Assembly: GCA_020226215.1 (NCBI GenBank)
Contig: CM035234.1
Coordinates: forward strand, 67,047,823 to 67,111,822
Origin: Sindora glabra
Lineage: Eukaryota > Streptophyta > Magnoliopsida > Fabales > Fabaceae
Reading direction: 5' to 3'
Length of the DNA: 64,000 nt
Part shown: positions 48,901-61,700 of the stretch, in pieces
Numbering within the stretch: position 1 is the stretch's first letter
Layout of the letters: each line of letters begins with the position of its first letter
Notes under the pieces: generated by a model
What the model saw: only the letters and a program-made list of their open reading frames with translations
Told to the model about the DNA's origin: nothing
The model's database searches: none
Position numbers and translations under genes: made by a program

Positions 48901-51900
48901 GACTTTTATTTTACACTTAATAATTTCAACTTGGTTACTAATAAACCATTCTACAAGATCATTGGGATTAAATTTTTTGTGTGTTATTACTCAGTTTACT
49001 CAAAGAAACAAGTGGGTTCATAAATCTTTATCTAATTTCTTTAGAAATACAATAGTTACAATACAAGCTTTATCCTTTATTAAACAACAAAAGTCATTTA
49101 TGATAATCAATGTTAGTTTATACATTGTTGGTGTGGGCTTTCAATCTAAATCAAGTTTATGACTCAAAAGTGAAGCTTATGGAGGATAACTCCATTGTAA
49201 CTATACTACTTTGTAAATGAGTGAAATTTGAGCAAAATTATTGATTCTCTTATTATAACTCTTTATTTTCATATGAGGATTACTAAATTGAGATCTCATA
49301 CTATATTAAGCTATAGATATATCCATTATAATTATCACTGATCATTATATAACATGCTAAGTTTTAATATGATGCATTTGTCCTTTAGATTTTCCTTTAT
49401 AATTATAAATTGGAGGAAACTAAGGATTAATCTTAGGTTTTTGTAATTATTTGAAATGTGTTTCCTATTTGATGCTATCATATATTTTGTATCCAAGGAT
49501 TCCATTATTTGCATATTCATGATGATTTTATTCATCTAATAACTTGAAAAGCATCTTAGGAAGCTTCAAAGCATTTTTCAAAGTCATATTTGAGGCAAAA
49601 GGGATTCACAAGTAATTCCATGATTTTTCTTTTTCATAAGATGATAATTAATAAAAATTAATGTCTAATGATAAGAATGGAGTTTTAGAATTAAGGAATG
49701 GTTTAAAAGGCTTACTATAGAAGGAATAGAATATGGATAGATCGGGCCATTAGGTGTTGGCAAATATAATATCATGTTATGATGTAGAAGTAGTTAAAAT
49801 GGCTGCAAGCATGCTAGTTAACTATCTTCAAGTTAGTTAGGTTAATATATTTGAATAAGTCCTATTTGAAATCAATTACGAAATTAAAATTCCTTTGCTG
49901 GAAGAACCCAACAAAACCATCTCTCACCAATTAATTTCAAAATTAGTAATAAAGTTAACAATAGAGAAAAAGAAGCCCTTTTAGTTTGGTTTTAAATCCT
50001 AAAACATTATATCCCATCTGATATCTTCAATTGGAGCTGAGCAATACCTATCATCTTCTCCATTATCCTTTCCTCCTTTTGCATATTGTAAAACTATAAT
50101 ATCAACTTAAAGTTAATAGAAATTTAACTTAAATTTTGACAGATATATATACAATCATGTACATTTGATAGAATCTAAATAATTATGATTTACAATTTAG
50201 AAATCCTTGATGGTAGTCTATGATATTTGTGGTTTAATAACCTTATAAGTTTACTTATAATGTTTGAATAGTTCACTTATGCTCTTATATTGAATACTTC
50301 AATATGTTAAGTTTTCTACTTTATATCCTATAAGCCAATTTGTTCAATTTTCCTCACTATCCCCTTTTCTAATTTCTATCTTTCTTAACTAGTTTCAAGG
50401 CTTATGCAATGAAATATATGTTATCTTTGTGCTAAATGTAGTTAATCAAGTATTAGATAAGTTTTTCAATGAAATGCATGAAAATTAGAAGAAAATGTTT
50501 CATTTTTGGATTCTTAAACATTTTAGCTATTTTACTTTTTTGCTCTATAATATCCTAGGTACACTTAAATGGTACTTATTATGTAGAAGATATTAGTATT
50601 TGTTTGATCTCTTGTTTGAAGATTATAGCAATTAGTTTTAGCATAGAAATTTCTTTGTTAGTAATGGTAGAACAATGTATTAATACTTTGCCATTGAATT
50701 GAGTTGACAAAATGTAGCTTATGTTAAGTAAACATGCTTATGAATTCACACACCATTCAAGGAAAAATTTGTGTCCAATTCATTTTCCATCAGTAATTAT
50801 CATTCGGATAGTGTATAATTTTCATGTTTCTACTATGATGACTTTATATCAATATTCTTGAAACTATTTTTTCTTAGTTAGAAAATAATGAAACATTAAA
50901 ATTGAAATTATTTGATTTAATTAGTGAAATTTTCTTTGGAGATTGAATTGAATTTTCATATTAATTCTAATTTTTCCTTCTTATAGATAGTTTTTGAACC
51001 AATTTACAATCTCTTAGAGACCAAAATTTATTAATGATGGAGCTAAGAAAATATTTAGGAAGTAACAATGCTAGAAATCATTACCATACTTTTTCAAATT
51101 TACCATATGTTATTGCTTTTTGTCATAGAAAAACAATTGTGTACATATAACAAATTTATGAATTTAACTACTTTAGAATTTCATTTTTTGTATGCAAAAA
51201 TTTATATTCCAACCATATAAATGAAATATATTTTTTAGTGTTATTTGAGTCGTTATTATATTTTTTTCCTTTTTTAGGTTATAGGGAAAAATAAAATTGT
51301 TACCGTTATAATGAGGATATGAATATATGAAAAAAATAGAAAACTTTTAGGTAGATATAAAAACCCATCTATATATAGCATTTTAAAATCATATTTTCCT
51401 AAAGAAAAATTTAATAAACAATATAAAGGAGGTGTTTTGAAACCAACCTTGACTATTGATATAAAAATAATTAAAGAGAGATAGAGGCAGTTTCAAACCA
51501 CCTTTGTATGTGAAAATTAAAAAATTTGAACCCTAAATAAAAATGATTGTTAACCACTGCAAATTTAGACAAAATATAACTAGGATAGTTATAATAAATT
51601 GCCATTATCATTAAGTCAATGAAACTTTTTTTAGTGATTTTTTTAACTGCTATAAAAGATGTTGGAAGTAGGGGTAACTGCCACTAAGCCATAACCAGAA
51701 CCACCGCAAAATTATTTGATTTTTTGTAGTGATTACCAAGTTATGATAATAAATAACTTACATTATTGTTAGGAAAAAATCCTCTCTCTAAAGAAATAAG
51801 CATTAGGCAAAGAAATAATTAGAGTAGCATAATAAATCACATTAATAATTTAATGTGAAATTCTTCAAACTTTAAAAGAAAAAAATGATGTATAAGAAGA

Positions 51901-52739
51901 GATTCAATATATCATCAACATTATGGTATAATGTATTTGAAATCTCTTAACTATATACAATCCTATAAGTTCTTGGTTATTATTTGTACATCTTTCATAA
52001 ATTTCTATCAGGGTTCCCATATAACTCTCATAGACATTTATATTACATCTCCCTTATATATCAAATTCTTGACTAGCAAAAATATTATAATCCAAAATAT
52101 TTTTTTTGTAAGTAATCTCAATTCTACTCTAATATAAAAGCCTAACTAAAATTGAAAGATAAGTCACAATAAGAAATAATTATTAATTAATAACAATTAG
52201 AATTTAGGTCAAATTCAACAATCTTCACATTAACCCAAATTCTACCATCTCCATCAATCTTCATACCCCGCCTATTGTCAAATAGGATCAACCATAGGAC
52301 ATTAACCAAGAAAGTATTTTTCATTACATTTTCTTCAAATTGTAATAATTATTTTGTTATCAAGTAGTTCCACCTCAATCAAGTTTCACAAACTTCATTA
52401 AATTTTATGCATAATCTCTTCATTTGCAAGCATCTCGCAACATCTATAAAAGCACTAAATCTCAGGAAAACTTCCATGAAATAGCACATCAAATCTTTAT
52501 CTCCATCATTAACAACAACTATCACTCTTTTACTAGGGCTAATACCATCTACCTTCTCTTTTCCACTACACCAATGTTTATTATTGATGTGAAAAATATT
52601 TTCCATTTATTTTCTCATATATCTTGAATCAAAAGGTGTTACTTACTTAATTGGATTAAATTTCCTTGTTTTGTGATTGGGTGATGGATTTGGAGAGAAA
52701 TTGAATTATTTGGTTAATGATAAAATTTTAGAATTATTT
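48901..52739. other. AT-rich region without recognisable genes
   Basis: Several 65-89-codon frames exist (48893, 49335, 51931, 52379, 52424) with no family motif. A TTTTTTGTAGTG at 51721-51732, preceded by TAACTGCCACTAAGCC and an inverted GGTGTTTTGAAACC / GGTTTCAAACCACC-like similarity at 51430-51510, looks like the right end of a CACTA-type or similar element. No left end is found. Confidence 0.45.
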
Positions 52740-53260
52740 CAAGTTTTCTTATTATATCTTAAGTTTTGAACGTTCAATTAGGATCCTTTTTATATATTTG
52801 GAACATTAAGATAAATCTCTATAAATATCATGTTCAAGGTAAGGCCTAGTTTAGATGCTTAAAGGTTTGAATTTGGCTAGGAGGTTGATGTAATGTTGTT
52901 CTCCCACTTGACCAATCTTTAATTTTTAATCATATCAGGAGCTTTAGAGGTCATAATGGTGTAACTCAAAGTTATATGTTAGCTAAGGCACATTCTAAAA
53001 AGTTTCATGTTAAGAATTTAGTGAAATGATGTAATTTAGAAGGTGAAAAAAGGGTTAGAATTTGGGTTACAAGATTTTATTGTACTTAATTGTATTAGTG
53101 TTTTAGGTCATAAGTGAAAATCTATGCTCTAAATTATGCAAGTTATATTCTAATGCAATCCTAAGATTAAACTCTAAATATTCTTGAGGGGGTAAAACCT
53201 AAATTCACTTAGTTTTTAGGTCATATTATGTTTTCAAGGGCAAGAAAAAACAACTTATGC
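52740..53260 (+). repeat. LTR-like repeat, right copy
   Basis: This is the counterpart of 46250-46790, about 6.5 kb away in the same orientation. It reads TATATCTTAAGTT, ATCATGTTC...GGCCTAGTTTAGATG, GGAGCTTTAGAGGTC and GTTTTCAAGGGCAAGAA in the same order. Confidence 0.5.
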
Positions 53261-54424
53261 TACAAAAAATCTTGCTACTTTTTATGGATTATTTCATCAA
53301 TGATAAAAAAAAATCTAATTTTTTTTTAAAAAATATGTATTCGAAGATATGCTTATAAAAATTATGTGATTAAAAAAATTAGATCCCAAAGAATTTCCAT
53401 TAAAAATCTATTAGAAATAACAAAAAATATTTTTGTTGAAAATTTATTGTAAATAGAAAAATTTTAAAATATTGCCTATAAGTATGAATAAAATATATAA
53501 ATTTAAAATTAATAAATAATTTAAAACTATTATTTGAAATTATAGGCACACATAAATATCAAATATATACATCATATAAAATTATTAAAATCCAAATACA
53601 ATATGCTCAATAAAAGTACAAATACAAAATAAACTCCATCACTCCAAGCTTAGATAGTTGAAATATTTATAGTGAATGTCCTCACCATCTATGCTAAGCT
53701 TGGCTAGATAAGTCTAAGGGTGAGAAAAGCTTTTCAACAATCCATTAGGTGCTTACTCCATATATAGTGATAGTGGATGCATTAGTGGAGGTAGTGACAT
53801 ATATTAATAATACCTATATGGAGGTGGGTAGGGCTATTGCATCTAAATGGCTTAAATCCAAGTCATCTTTGCCTAAGTAGACTAAGTGGGACACGTGAGC
53901 TATAAAAATGTACTTAAAGTATGCTACAATGGTTGAGAATGTTGTTCCTATAATAGCTATCTTCAACCCTAACCTATGTACCCAACCTTTTTTTGAACCT
54001 CGCAACATCACTATTCATAAGTTAGGATTAGAAAAGTTAACTATCCCCCCAATGAATGATCCCCCTAATCAGCCCTATCATACATTCTAGCTTGAGTGAG
54101 CTCCTTTTTCTTCTTCATGAAAATCTTTTGCACATAGTTAGACAATTAATTAATATTACTTAAAATTGAAAAAAATATAAGTTAAATGAAACGTCAATTT
54201 ACTTATATAGAGTTGCTTAGCTATTAATGATACCCACTATTAATCCATTTTTATAAGATAGTTATAATGAAACAACCCATATACGAGAGGATCCTTCTCA
54301 TTTTTAGTAATTTACATGTGCAAGAATGAAAAAAATTTAACACAATTATCACTTAAAACTATCTAAATTAACTACTAATTAACTAAATAAAAGTTACACA
54401 TACTATATGGAGTCAATGCTTTGC
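53261..54424. other. intergenic; unassigned sequence
   Basis: From 53640 to 54090 the base composition is less AT-rich and frames on both strands (53814-54011 minus, 53908-54090 plus) stay open. Neither matches a family I know. It may be part of the CACTA relic to the right. Confidence 0.4.
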
Positions 54425-55002
54425 CACTGGAATAAAATCTCTAGTATGTAGAGAAAACTTTTGCCCTATAGCATTTGAAGCCCTATTCCTTTTATTTTGC
54501 TAGAATTTTTGTGTGAACTTTAAGTATTTATAGTTATTAAACAGCCTCTCCCACTCTATATCCTCGATCCAACTAGGTTGAATTGGTCTTTTCTTTCTCC
54601 TTTCATCTATGATATCATTGAATTTTGTAGAACTATTATGGTTGAAGATTTTCTACATTTGCTACCTGTAAGAAGGGTTTCACATGTCATACTTTTGGAA
54701 GAAAGAATATTACAATAGTTACCTAAATAGAAAACATTATAACAAATAAACAAAATAGTGATACATACCTTGAACTCATAAAAAAAATCATCGTTGGGGT
54801 CTAGAATGGCTAACTAAATGGGCCATGTACCCTCATACTTCCTCTTTATAATGTGAGCAAGTGATTTAATAGGCTCTATGATGGGGAAGAACCTATTACA
54901 AAAATTAGCAATAATGTTAATTACTATATCAATAAATGAAATGATGAAATTGAAATAAGTAAAATATATTAAAAAGAGTACATAATTATCCTTGTAGGGC
55001 AT
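54425..55002 (-). pseudogene. CACTA Transposase_24 (Ptta/En/Spm family) remnant with an intron
   Basis: Minus-strand exon A (about 55002-54769) contains FFPIIEPIKSLAHIIKRKYEGTW and, after a stop, LAILDPNDDFFYEFK. Exon B (from 54665) contains PIQPSWIEDIEWERLF, then QNKRNRAS, which matches the Trp-x-x-Leu...Asn-Lys-x-Asn-Arg-Ala signature of Transposase_24, a gene product of plant CACTA elements. The segment between (54666-54768) has GT at its 5' end (AAG|GTATGT) and CTTACAG at its 3' end, fitting a 103-bp intron. In-frame stops before LAIL, after FTQKF and after VAKH show it is dead. No CACTA termini were found around it. Confidence 0.55.
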
Positions 55003-55377
55003 GATACCTCCATAGGACCAAGAATAAGTTAGTCAGGAGTAGAATGCCCTAAAAAAAAGCTCATGACATAAAGGTAAACCCTACGACTACATGGGATAGT
55101 GTAATAGCTTTACTGGTAATAGAAAACTTAGATATGTAATAGTATAATAGAATTAATCATTTATGATGATAAAAGAAGTTAATAGTGGGTGCAAAGTTTA
55201 TTGGAGTTACTTAGAGAAATTAGAGCATTAAATGACATTTAAGTAATTTAATTAATAAAAGAAAATGATTAAGTTAATTAAAACTAGAAAAGGCATCAAG
55301 AATGCATATTACAATATGCTTGGATTAGAGATAAGACTACAAAAAAGGTAAAAAAGTAAAAAATAAAAAATAAAAGT
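55003..55377. other. intergenic
   Basis: AT-rich sequence upstream (on the minus strand) of the Transposase_24 relic. No gene is recognised. Confidence 0.5.
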
Positions 55378-55417
55378 ATGCTTACAAGGCAAGCATATGC
55401 TTGTTAAGCAAGCTATA

Positions 55418-56394
55418 TGAAATAATACACAATGTATTATGTTTTATTTTAGGTAATTTAATTATTATAGTTTATTTTCATGATTTATTATTATTCTGTG
55501 CGATTTATAATTTAATATAATAATTATCCTTGGAATAGCTTCGCTATTCCTAAAATGCCCCTAATCAAGTATTATTACAAAAATGATAGTAATAATACAC
55601 CAAAACTATAATGTATAGTGACTGATGATTACAAATAATGGATATGTGATATCAAGTCAATACATGAGTACGTTGTTAGTGAACAATGTATTGGACTGAC
55701 CTACTGTGAGAATATTACATGGATAGACATGTCATAAGTTAGTCTCATATGATCACAAATACACATAAACCTTTGACCTGAAATCATTACGGTTTCTTAC
55801 ATGAGGAATTACTCACTTTAATATTGTCCTATGTCCCCTTTAATCAGGATGACAAATAGGGCAATGATTGGGTGTGTCATGAATCGTGCAGAGGGAAGTG
55901 AGTGATGTAGATGAAATTTTGTTACTCTTGTATAAAAGAGAAATATCCTTGGGCCCCTTGATTGAGTGAGACTTAGAAATGCATGGCCATGATCAATTGG
56001 ATTAATATGTGATATTAATCATTTATTTTAAGTCTACTCAGTATCAAGAAATATAAATTGAACATTGACAAGGATGACACATTCCATACCTCCAGTTCAA
56101 TTTGAATATTATTACAAAAGGGATTATGATGCAAAACGTTGATCATGTATTAGGTGGATGTCAAATCACAGACATTCTTATTACTTGAGTGGTAGTAATG
56201 TATTGCTAGATACCGCTCACTATTTATAGCACAATAATGAGTCATTGTCAACGTAGTAAGAACCTACAAGGTCATACAAAAGGAGTAGGAATAAAATAAT
56301 AATTAATTGAACTTTAATTATATTAATATCTAACTAATTGGACTTATTTTCATGCATATATATTATTATTAAGAATAATAATGTGTTATTCACG

Positions 56395-56442
<48 letters not shown>

Positions 56443-57076
56443 TATTATGTGATATTATTTGATATTAAAGTAATATCAAATAATAACGCTATCAGATATT
56501 AGATAAATATATTATAAGATAATATTATTTTGATATTTGATAACTATATGCAATTATCTAATATTAAGATATTTATATTATGAGATAATATTATCTAATA
56601 TTAGACAATTAATTGATATGCCCTATCTCTCCTCATTATCTCTAGGATAAGGATAAGATGAGTTGTTAAGTGTGATTAAAATTTTAGAAGTATTATCCTA
56701 GTAGGACTTAGATTGTGGCTTGCCTAAGTTCTATAAAAAGGGGACTTGAGGGCAGCACAAAAAACACACACTCATAAGCTTCCTAAAATCCTAAATCACT
56801 TAGAAAATATCGAATCCTAATTTCTAGAGAGAGAAACGCATCCTAGCATATTCGTGGAGGGCGAGAGGTCGTTGTTCACTCCGTGTGGATATCATAGAGA
56901 TGTTGTACCTTCCTGCTGGCGTTTGACTCATCCGCTTTCAAGTTTTGATCAGTAGAAACACGAGTGCCTAATAGGTAAAACCTTAATCTTTGATTTATGC
57001 TTTTTGCATGGATCCTAGGTAGAATTCAGATCAAATTTTGAATTTCTGCTACATGTAATAACCCAAATTCCCAACA
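55418..57076 (+). mobile_element. solo LTR, copia-like, with perfect 5-bp target duplication
   Basis: The block starts TG (TGAAATAATACACAATG), ends CA (AAATTCCCAACA) and is flanked on both sides by CTATA (55413-55417 and 57077-57081), the hallmark of an LTR insertion. At 1,659 bp with no internal coding region, it is a solo LTR left by recombination. A promoter is visible: CTATAAAAAG at 56731-56740, followed by GGGGACTTGAGGGCAGCACA and a leader rich in short exon-like text. A perfect hairpin GGAATAGC-TTC-GCTATTCC lies at 55532-55550 and a (TA)n run at 56397-56437. The intact target duplication suggests a fairly recent insertion. Confidence 0.88.
56397..56437. repeat. (TA)n microsatellite inside the solo LTR
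   Basis: Alternating A/T run of about 41 bases. Confidence 0.95.
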
Positions 57077-57155
57077 CTATACACTTGTCATGTAAGCATA
57101 CACTTGCCAAGAAAGATATATGCTTGCCAAGCAAGCTATATACTTGCCATATGAG

Positions 57156-60100
57156 TACAAATAGCTCTATAAATAAGAGCTCCACTATTTGATTAAAAAT
57201 AACCATTCAAAAGAAGAAATAGTATGTTAGTATTTACATCTTAAGAGAGGGAGAGATAACTCCGATAATTTTTTTAAGAATGAGTTATGAGTATCACACT
57301 AAAGAGCAAATAAGGAAGTTTCTTGAGGAGTCTTTTGAGAATTGACAAAGTTTTAGCTATTAAGGTTATTTTGGAATAGGTAAGACTCTTTAAACTCTAG
57401 CAAATTTTATTTATTTTCTTTAAATCTTTTAATAGCTTTATACTAACTCTATATCATTATGGATGGTGTATCTAGTATGCTAAATATAGAGCAGAAAATT
57501 TGCCAACTTGTAGGGTGAGTAGATAATATGTATTCTAATATGTTTTTATATTTTTCAATTATTTCTATGTTTTCAAATTATTATTTTCATTATTTATTAA
57601 TTTATTATAATTTATTAATATTTTTCTTCCTTTGTATGTTAAAGTTTTAAGTACACTTGAGACAAGCATTATGAAAACTTTCTTTTAAGTTATGGTTATA
57701 AGAAATGTTGTTAAACTAATGGCACAATGATTCAAATGACTTATGTGAGTTGTTTTATTGAAAGCAAAAGGTATCTAGAACACAATTGTTTTAATATATT
57801 GAAAGTTGATGATTTTCCATAATGATAAAATTTCGGAAATGAAATATAAAATGGTACAATAATTGCAAGATTAGAAACTTTGATAGATTATTTATGGATG
57901 TTTTATGGATGGAACCTATGTAGATGGTATAAAGATGAAATGTCTATAGTTTTGAAATGTATTTTAACTATAGCTAAATTATTTAAAACTATTTACTAAA
58001 AGATTTTCTTTTGTAAAATTGTTTTCTTTTATTAATATCTCTATTGTTTAATAATTTTTTTACAAACTTGTTTTAGAAGGAAACTACTTAAAAAACTATA
58101 GCTAGTGGTAGTGATGACGTTAGTCTTGATGGCCTTAGTTAGAATTGTAGTTAGCAAGGTTGTTGTTAACCCTATGTCAGTTAAAACATGTGTAATGGAA
58201 ATGCAAACCTTATCTCTTGATATGGCCATAATTTAATGGATGTAAAAACATTTACTATTGTATTCTAGTGCATCTATAGTGTGATTGTAAATCACTACTA
58301 TTGGAATGTGTTGTGTGTAGTGGTTGCTAAATAGCCAAGTTTTGAATTTTATCTTTGATTGGCCCAATGAGCTTAATGGCATTTTCTTTAACATATAGCC
58401 CATTAATATATTTTTTAATAAAAAATAAGTGTCTTTATGTAACCTTAAACATTATTAGAGCATTTGAAATACTAGTCTTGCCTTGTGCTTTGAAAGGATT
58501 AGAAGTTAAAATTTAAAATTAAAAAATATAATTTATTATACAACTTAAATAAAATAATTTGATGTAAGTATCATGCTATATCTTTATTATTAGAAAATAA
58601 AAATAAAATCAGTAAAATAAAAATAAAAAATAAAAAATAATATAAGATCATCAGTATAATTACATCTAAATTGCCTTGGTTTCATATGATATTTATATAT
58701 ATATATATAATAGAAATATATATCTATATTATATAATATATTACTATTATTGTATTATGAGAAAAATATAAACAAACCCCCTGAGGATTAGTTCCACATA
58801 ACTGTCTTGAAGTCGAAAAACTAAAAAATATTGAAAATCCAATATAAAGAAAAGGGCATGTAAACCACCTTGTTCTTAACTGTTTTTTTTTTTTTCTTTT
58901 CTTACTTGAGTTCAATTGGTTTGTGATTGAGTTTTGTTCTAAAATAAATTACTAGAACAAAGTTGACTCATTGATGAAGTTATGGTATAACGAAAGAAAA
59001 CAAACATCTTGCTGAAACAAAACTTATTGCATTTGGGCGTGAAGATGTGCATTTATTTTTTATTTTTTTATTACTTCTTTGTCTTTCTGTAATAAAAAAT
59101 AGTAAGAAAAAGTTAAAATTAGTACACCTATATCTTATCCTATTTCTTTTAATTGAAATTTTAGCATTTTTAATTTTTATAAAATTTTAGACATTTATTT
59201 ATAGATTTTGAAATTTTAATGGATTAAATAATAATAGGGTTATTTTAGGTTATGTTTTTTCCCTTATATAATTTATTTCTTAAACTATATAAGTTTAACA
59301 AAATATAAAAAAAATCAAAAAGAAAAAGAACATACCTACTACACGTGGTTAAAACCCATTATGCAATTAACATGGAATCAGATAAAGAAAAAAAATTGGT
59401 TAAAAAATAAAGAGAGAATTACAAAATCAAAATAAATTTCCTTGATTTGTATATAAATATATATGATGCTAGAGGAGACCCATGTCCGACACGGAAAAAT
59501 AATATAAGTACTTAATTAAAATTATTTCACTAATATATAATTTGATATAACATAAAAATTTAACAAAATTATTATTATTAACATCATTTGAATAAGAAAT
59601 TTGATGGAAATGTATTAAAATAAGTATAAAATTTATCTTTCAAATTACTTATAAAAATAAAGAGACAACAAAAACTTTTACAATAATATTGTCTAAGGCT
59701 GGAAATTGGGTGGGTATAGACCATTAAAGATCCTTAAACTAATCTTCCGTTCAAAATTGTACATCATAAAATTGGATCTGCAATTGCCCGCAAATACTAT
59801 ATTACCCGCTTGGACCCATATTTCATGATTATTAATGGTTACTATTAGATGCGGGTGGGTCTAGAGTATTTTAAATAGAAATGCCCTACACAAGAGTAAT
59901 TTTGCAAACTAATTCACCACTTACGTTCTTGTATGTAATATTATCATAAAGTAATCTAGATCTATGTGAAATATTATTATTTCCATTTGCAAAACTAACA
60001 CAAAAGAATAAGCATTCTTTCATTAGATGAAATTAGCTATACATAAATCACTATTGTACTCTATTAAAGAAATTAGTGAAGTTAAAATTGAAATTAAAAC

Positions 60101-60705
60101 AAGATATAAATAGGAATGTAATCTATTTTAGAGACTAACTTTGCTAGTTTTTGTCTTAATTTGTTTAGATGAAATAAATAAATGAACCTAGTGTGCTTCT
60201 CAAATATATAGAATCCTTACAAAAATGGATTGATTATACATAGATCGCTAAGATTGGGTTGCTTATAGGGTAAAGGATAAAAGTTAAGTTGTATTTTCAA
60301 TATTTGACATCTTTGTCTAATGAGTGATGATAAAAAAGAAGCCAATAATTTTTTTTCTTTTACAATCAATGCCTAAAATGAATTATCCTTTAAATATTTG
60401 TGGGTAGGTTGCGGTTAATATTAGCTAGTGAATTTTAACTCACATTCTCCCACATAACTAAATTTTTCTTTTAAATTTCACCCACTTTTACTCATTACAA
60501 TATCTGATCCAACCTAAACCATATAAATTTGGATTTAGGTAGGTGGCTTGTAGTGGTTGGGCTCAAAACTTCTAACCCTAAAATTGTGAAGAGATTTTTT
60601 AAAAAAATTAACATGCATGTGCTCATGCTTATTTTAGCATATGCAAAAATAAGATAATGTTAAGTGTCTTAAAATATACAATATATAATACTTATCTATT
60701 TCATA
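57156..60705. other. AT-rich region without recognisable genes
   Basis: A GAG-rich leader-like patch (GAGAGGGAGAGATAACTCC) near 57243 may belong to an old LTR element whose coding part is gone. A short (TA)n run lies at 58695-58710. Around 59690-59870 and 60400-60600 there are GGGTGGGT- and CCCGC-containing stretches of the kind found in plant MITEs, without clear ends. No open frame here is supported as a gene. Confidence 0.45.
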
Positions 60706-61700
60706 ATGTGAAAATTATTATATGCTTACTACAATAATAAATTTTTGAATAGCTCCTAAAATATTGCATTTTTTTGTTGTGTTTATTAGTTGGCCATTAT
60801 CATCATATATCAATATTTAATTATCTAAAAACTCTATAAAAATTATTAATATCAATTACATATCCTATCACATTATTTTCATATTCTTAATTTGTATATT
60901 TATGGTATTAATATATTGTTTATTAAGAATTAAAGAAGACATTATCTTTTAAATTAATATGCATAAATATTAATAACAAAATATTAATATGAATTTTAAA
61001 TTGATACTATACTCAATTCTATTAATTAAAAAATTAATTATACCAAAAATTGAATGAATGCATTTTAGAATTTTATCAAAGTTAATCATGTAAAAATTAT
61101 CATGTACTTACAAATGTGACAAAAAATTTTGAATACTTTCTAAAACATCATATTTTTCATTGTATTTGTTAATTGACTAATATTATCACATATCAATATT
61201 GTCATTGAAATTATAACTTTATCAATTCAATTAAATTTTTTTTAAAGTTACTAATATCAATCTTATATATACTATCATATTATTTTTTATTACTAATTTA
61301 TATATTTATGGTATTAAAATATTATATATTAAAAGCAAAAGACGATGCTATCTTTTTTAATAAATATATCTATTTTAAAATTTTTGAATTTAATTTGATA
61401 TTTCACTCAATTCTATTAGTGAGAGAATTACACCAAACGGATTATATTTTAAAATTTTATTAAAATAAATAATTGGTAAAAAGAATATTGAAATCACGTT
61501 AATTATTTAAGGAAATTATTGATATGACTAAAAATTAATTAAGATTGTTACTAAACCTTTATAAATTAAATTTTGGGGAAAAGTTAATTTAAATTAATTA
61601 TAATTTTAAAATTTTGAATTCTAATATAAAGTTACACTTAATTCTATTAATTATGATGAACTGATTATATCATGAGTTTAAACGAATGCATTTTAATGGA
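60706..61700. repeat. tandem duplication, ~382-bp period, 2 copies plus a partial third
   Basis: ATGTGAAAATTATTATATGC (60706) and ATGTAAAAATTATCATGTAC (61088) start two copies. They share TTTTTGAATA, CACATATCAATATT-like, TTTATGGTATTAA and ACTCAATTCTATTA at constant spacing. A further block near 61612-61695 repeats ACTTAATTCTATTAATTA...AATGCATTTTA. The sequence is non-coding. Confidence 0.7.

Larger units (their letters stand above)
55378..57155. repeat. ~20-bp minisatellite, interrupted by a solo LTR
   Basis: If the LTR at 55418-57076 and one target copy are ignored, about six units remain at 55378-55417 and 57077-57155. They are of the form TGCTTGCCAAGCAAGCTATA, with variants such as CACTTGCCAAGAAAGATATA. 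Each unit is itself partly palindromic (CTTG...CAAG). A TATA-like CTCTATAAATAAGAG follows at 57165-57180, so the array may lie in the promoter side of an older LTR. Confidence 0.75.

Noticed and set aside
51721..51732. CACTA-type right terminus TTTTTTGTAGTG
   Set aside because: No matching left terminus was found upstream, so an element cannot be defined; only noted in the regional entry.
59690..60600. GGGTGGGT/CCCGC-containing stretches that look like ends of a MITE
   Set aside because: I could not pair them as inverted repeats or find a target duplication.
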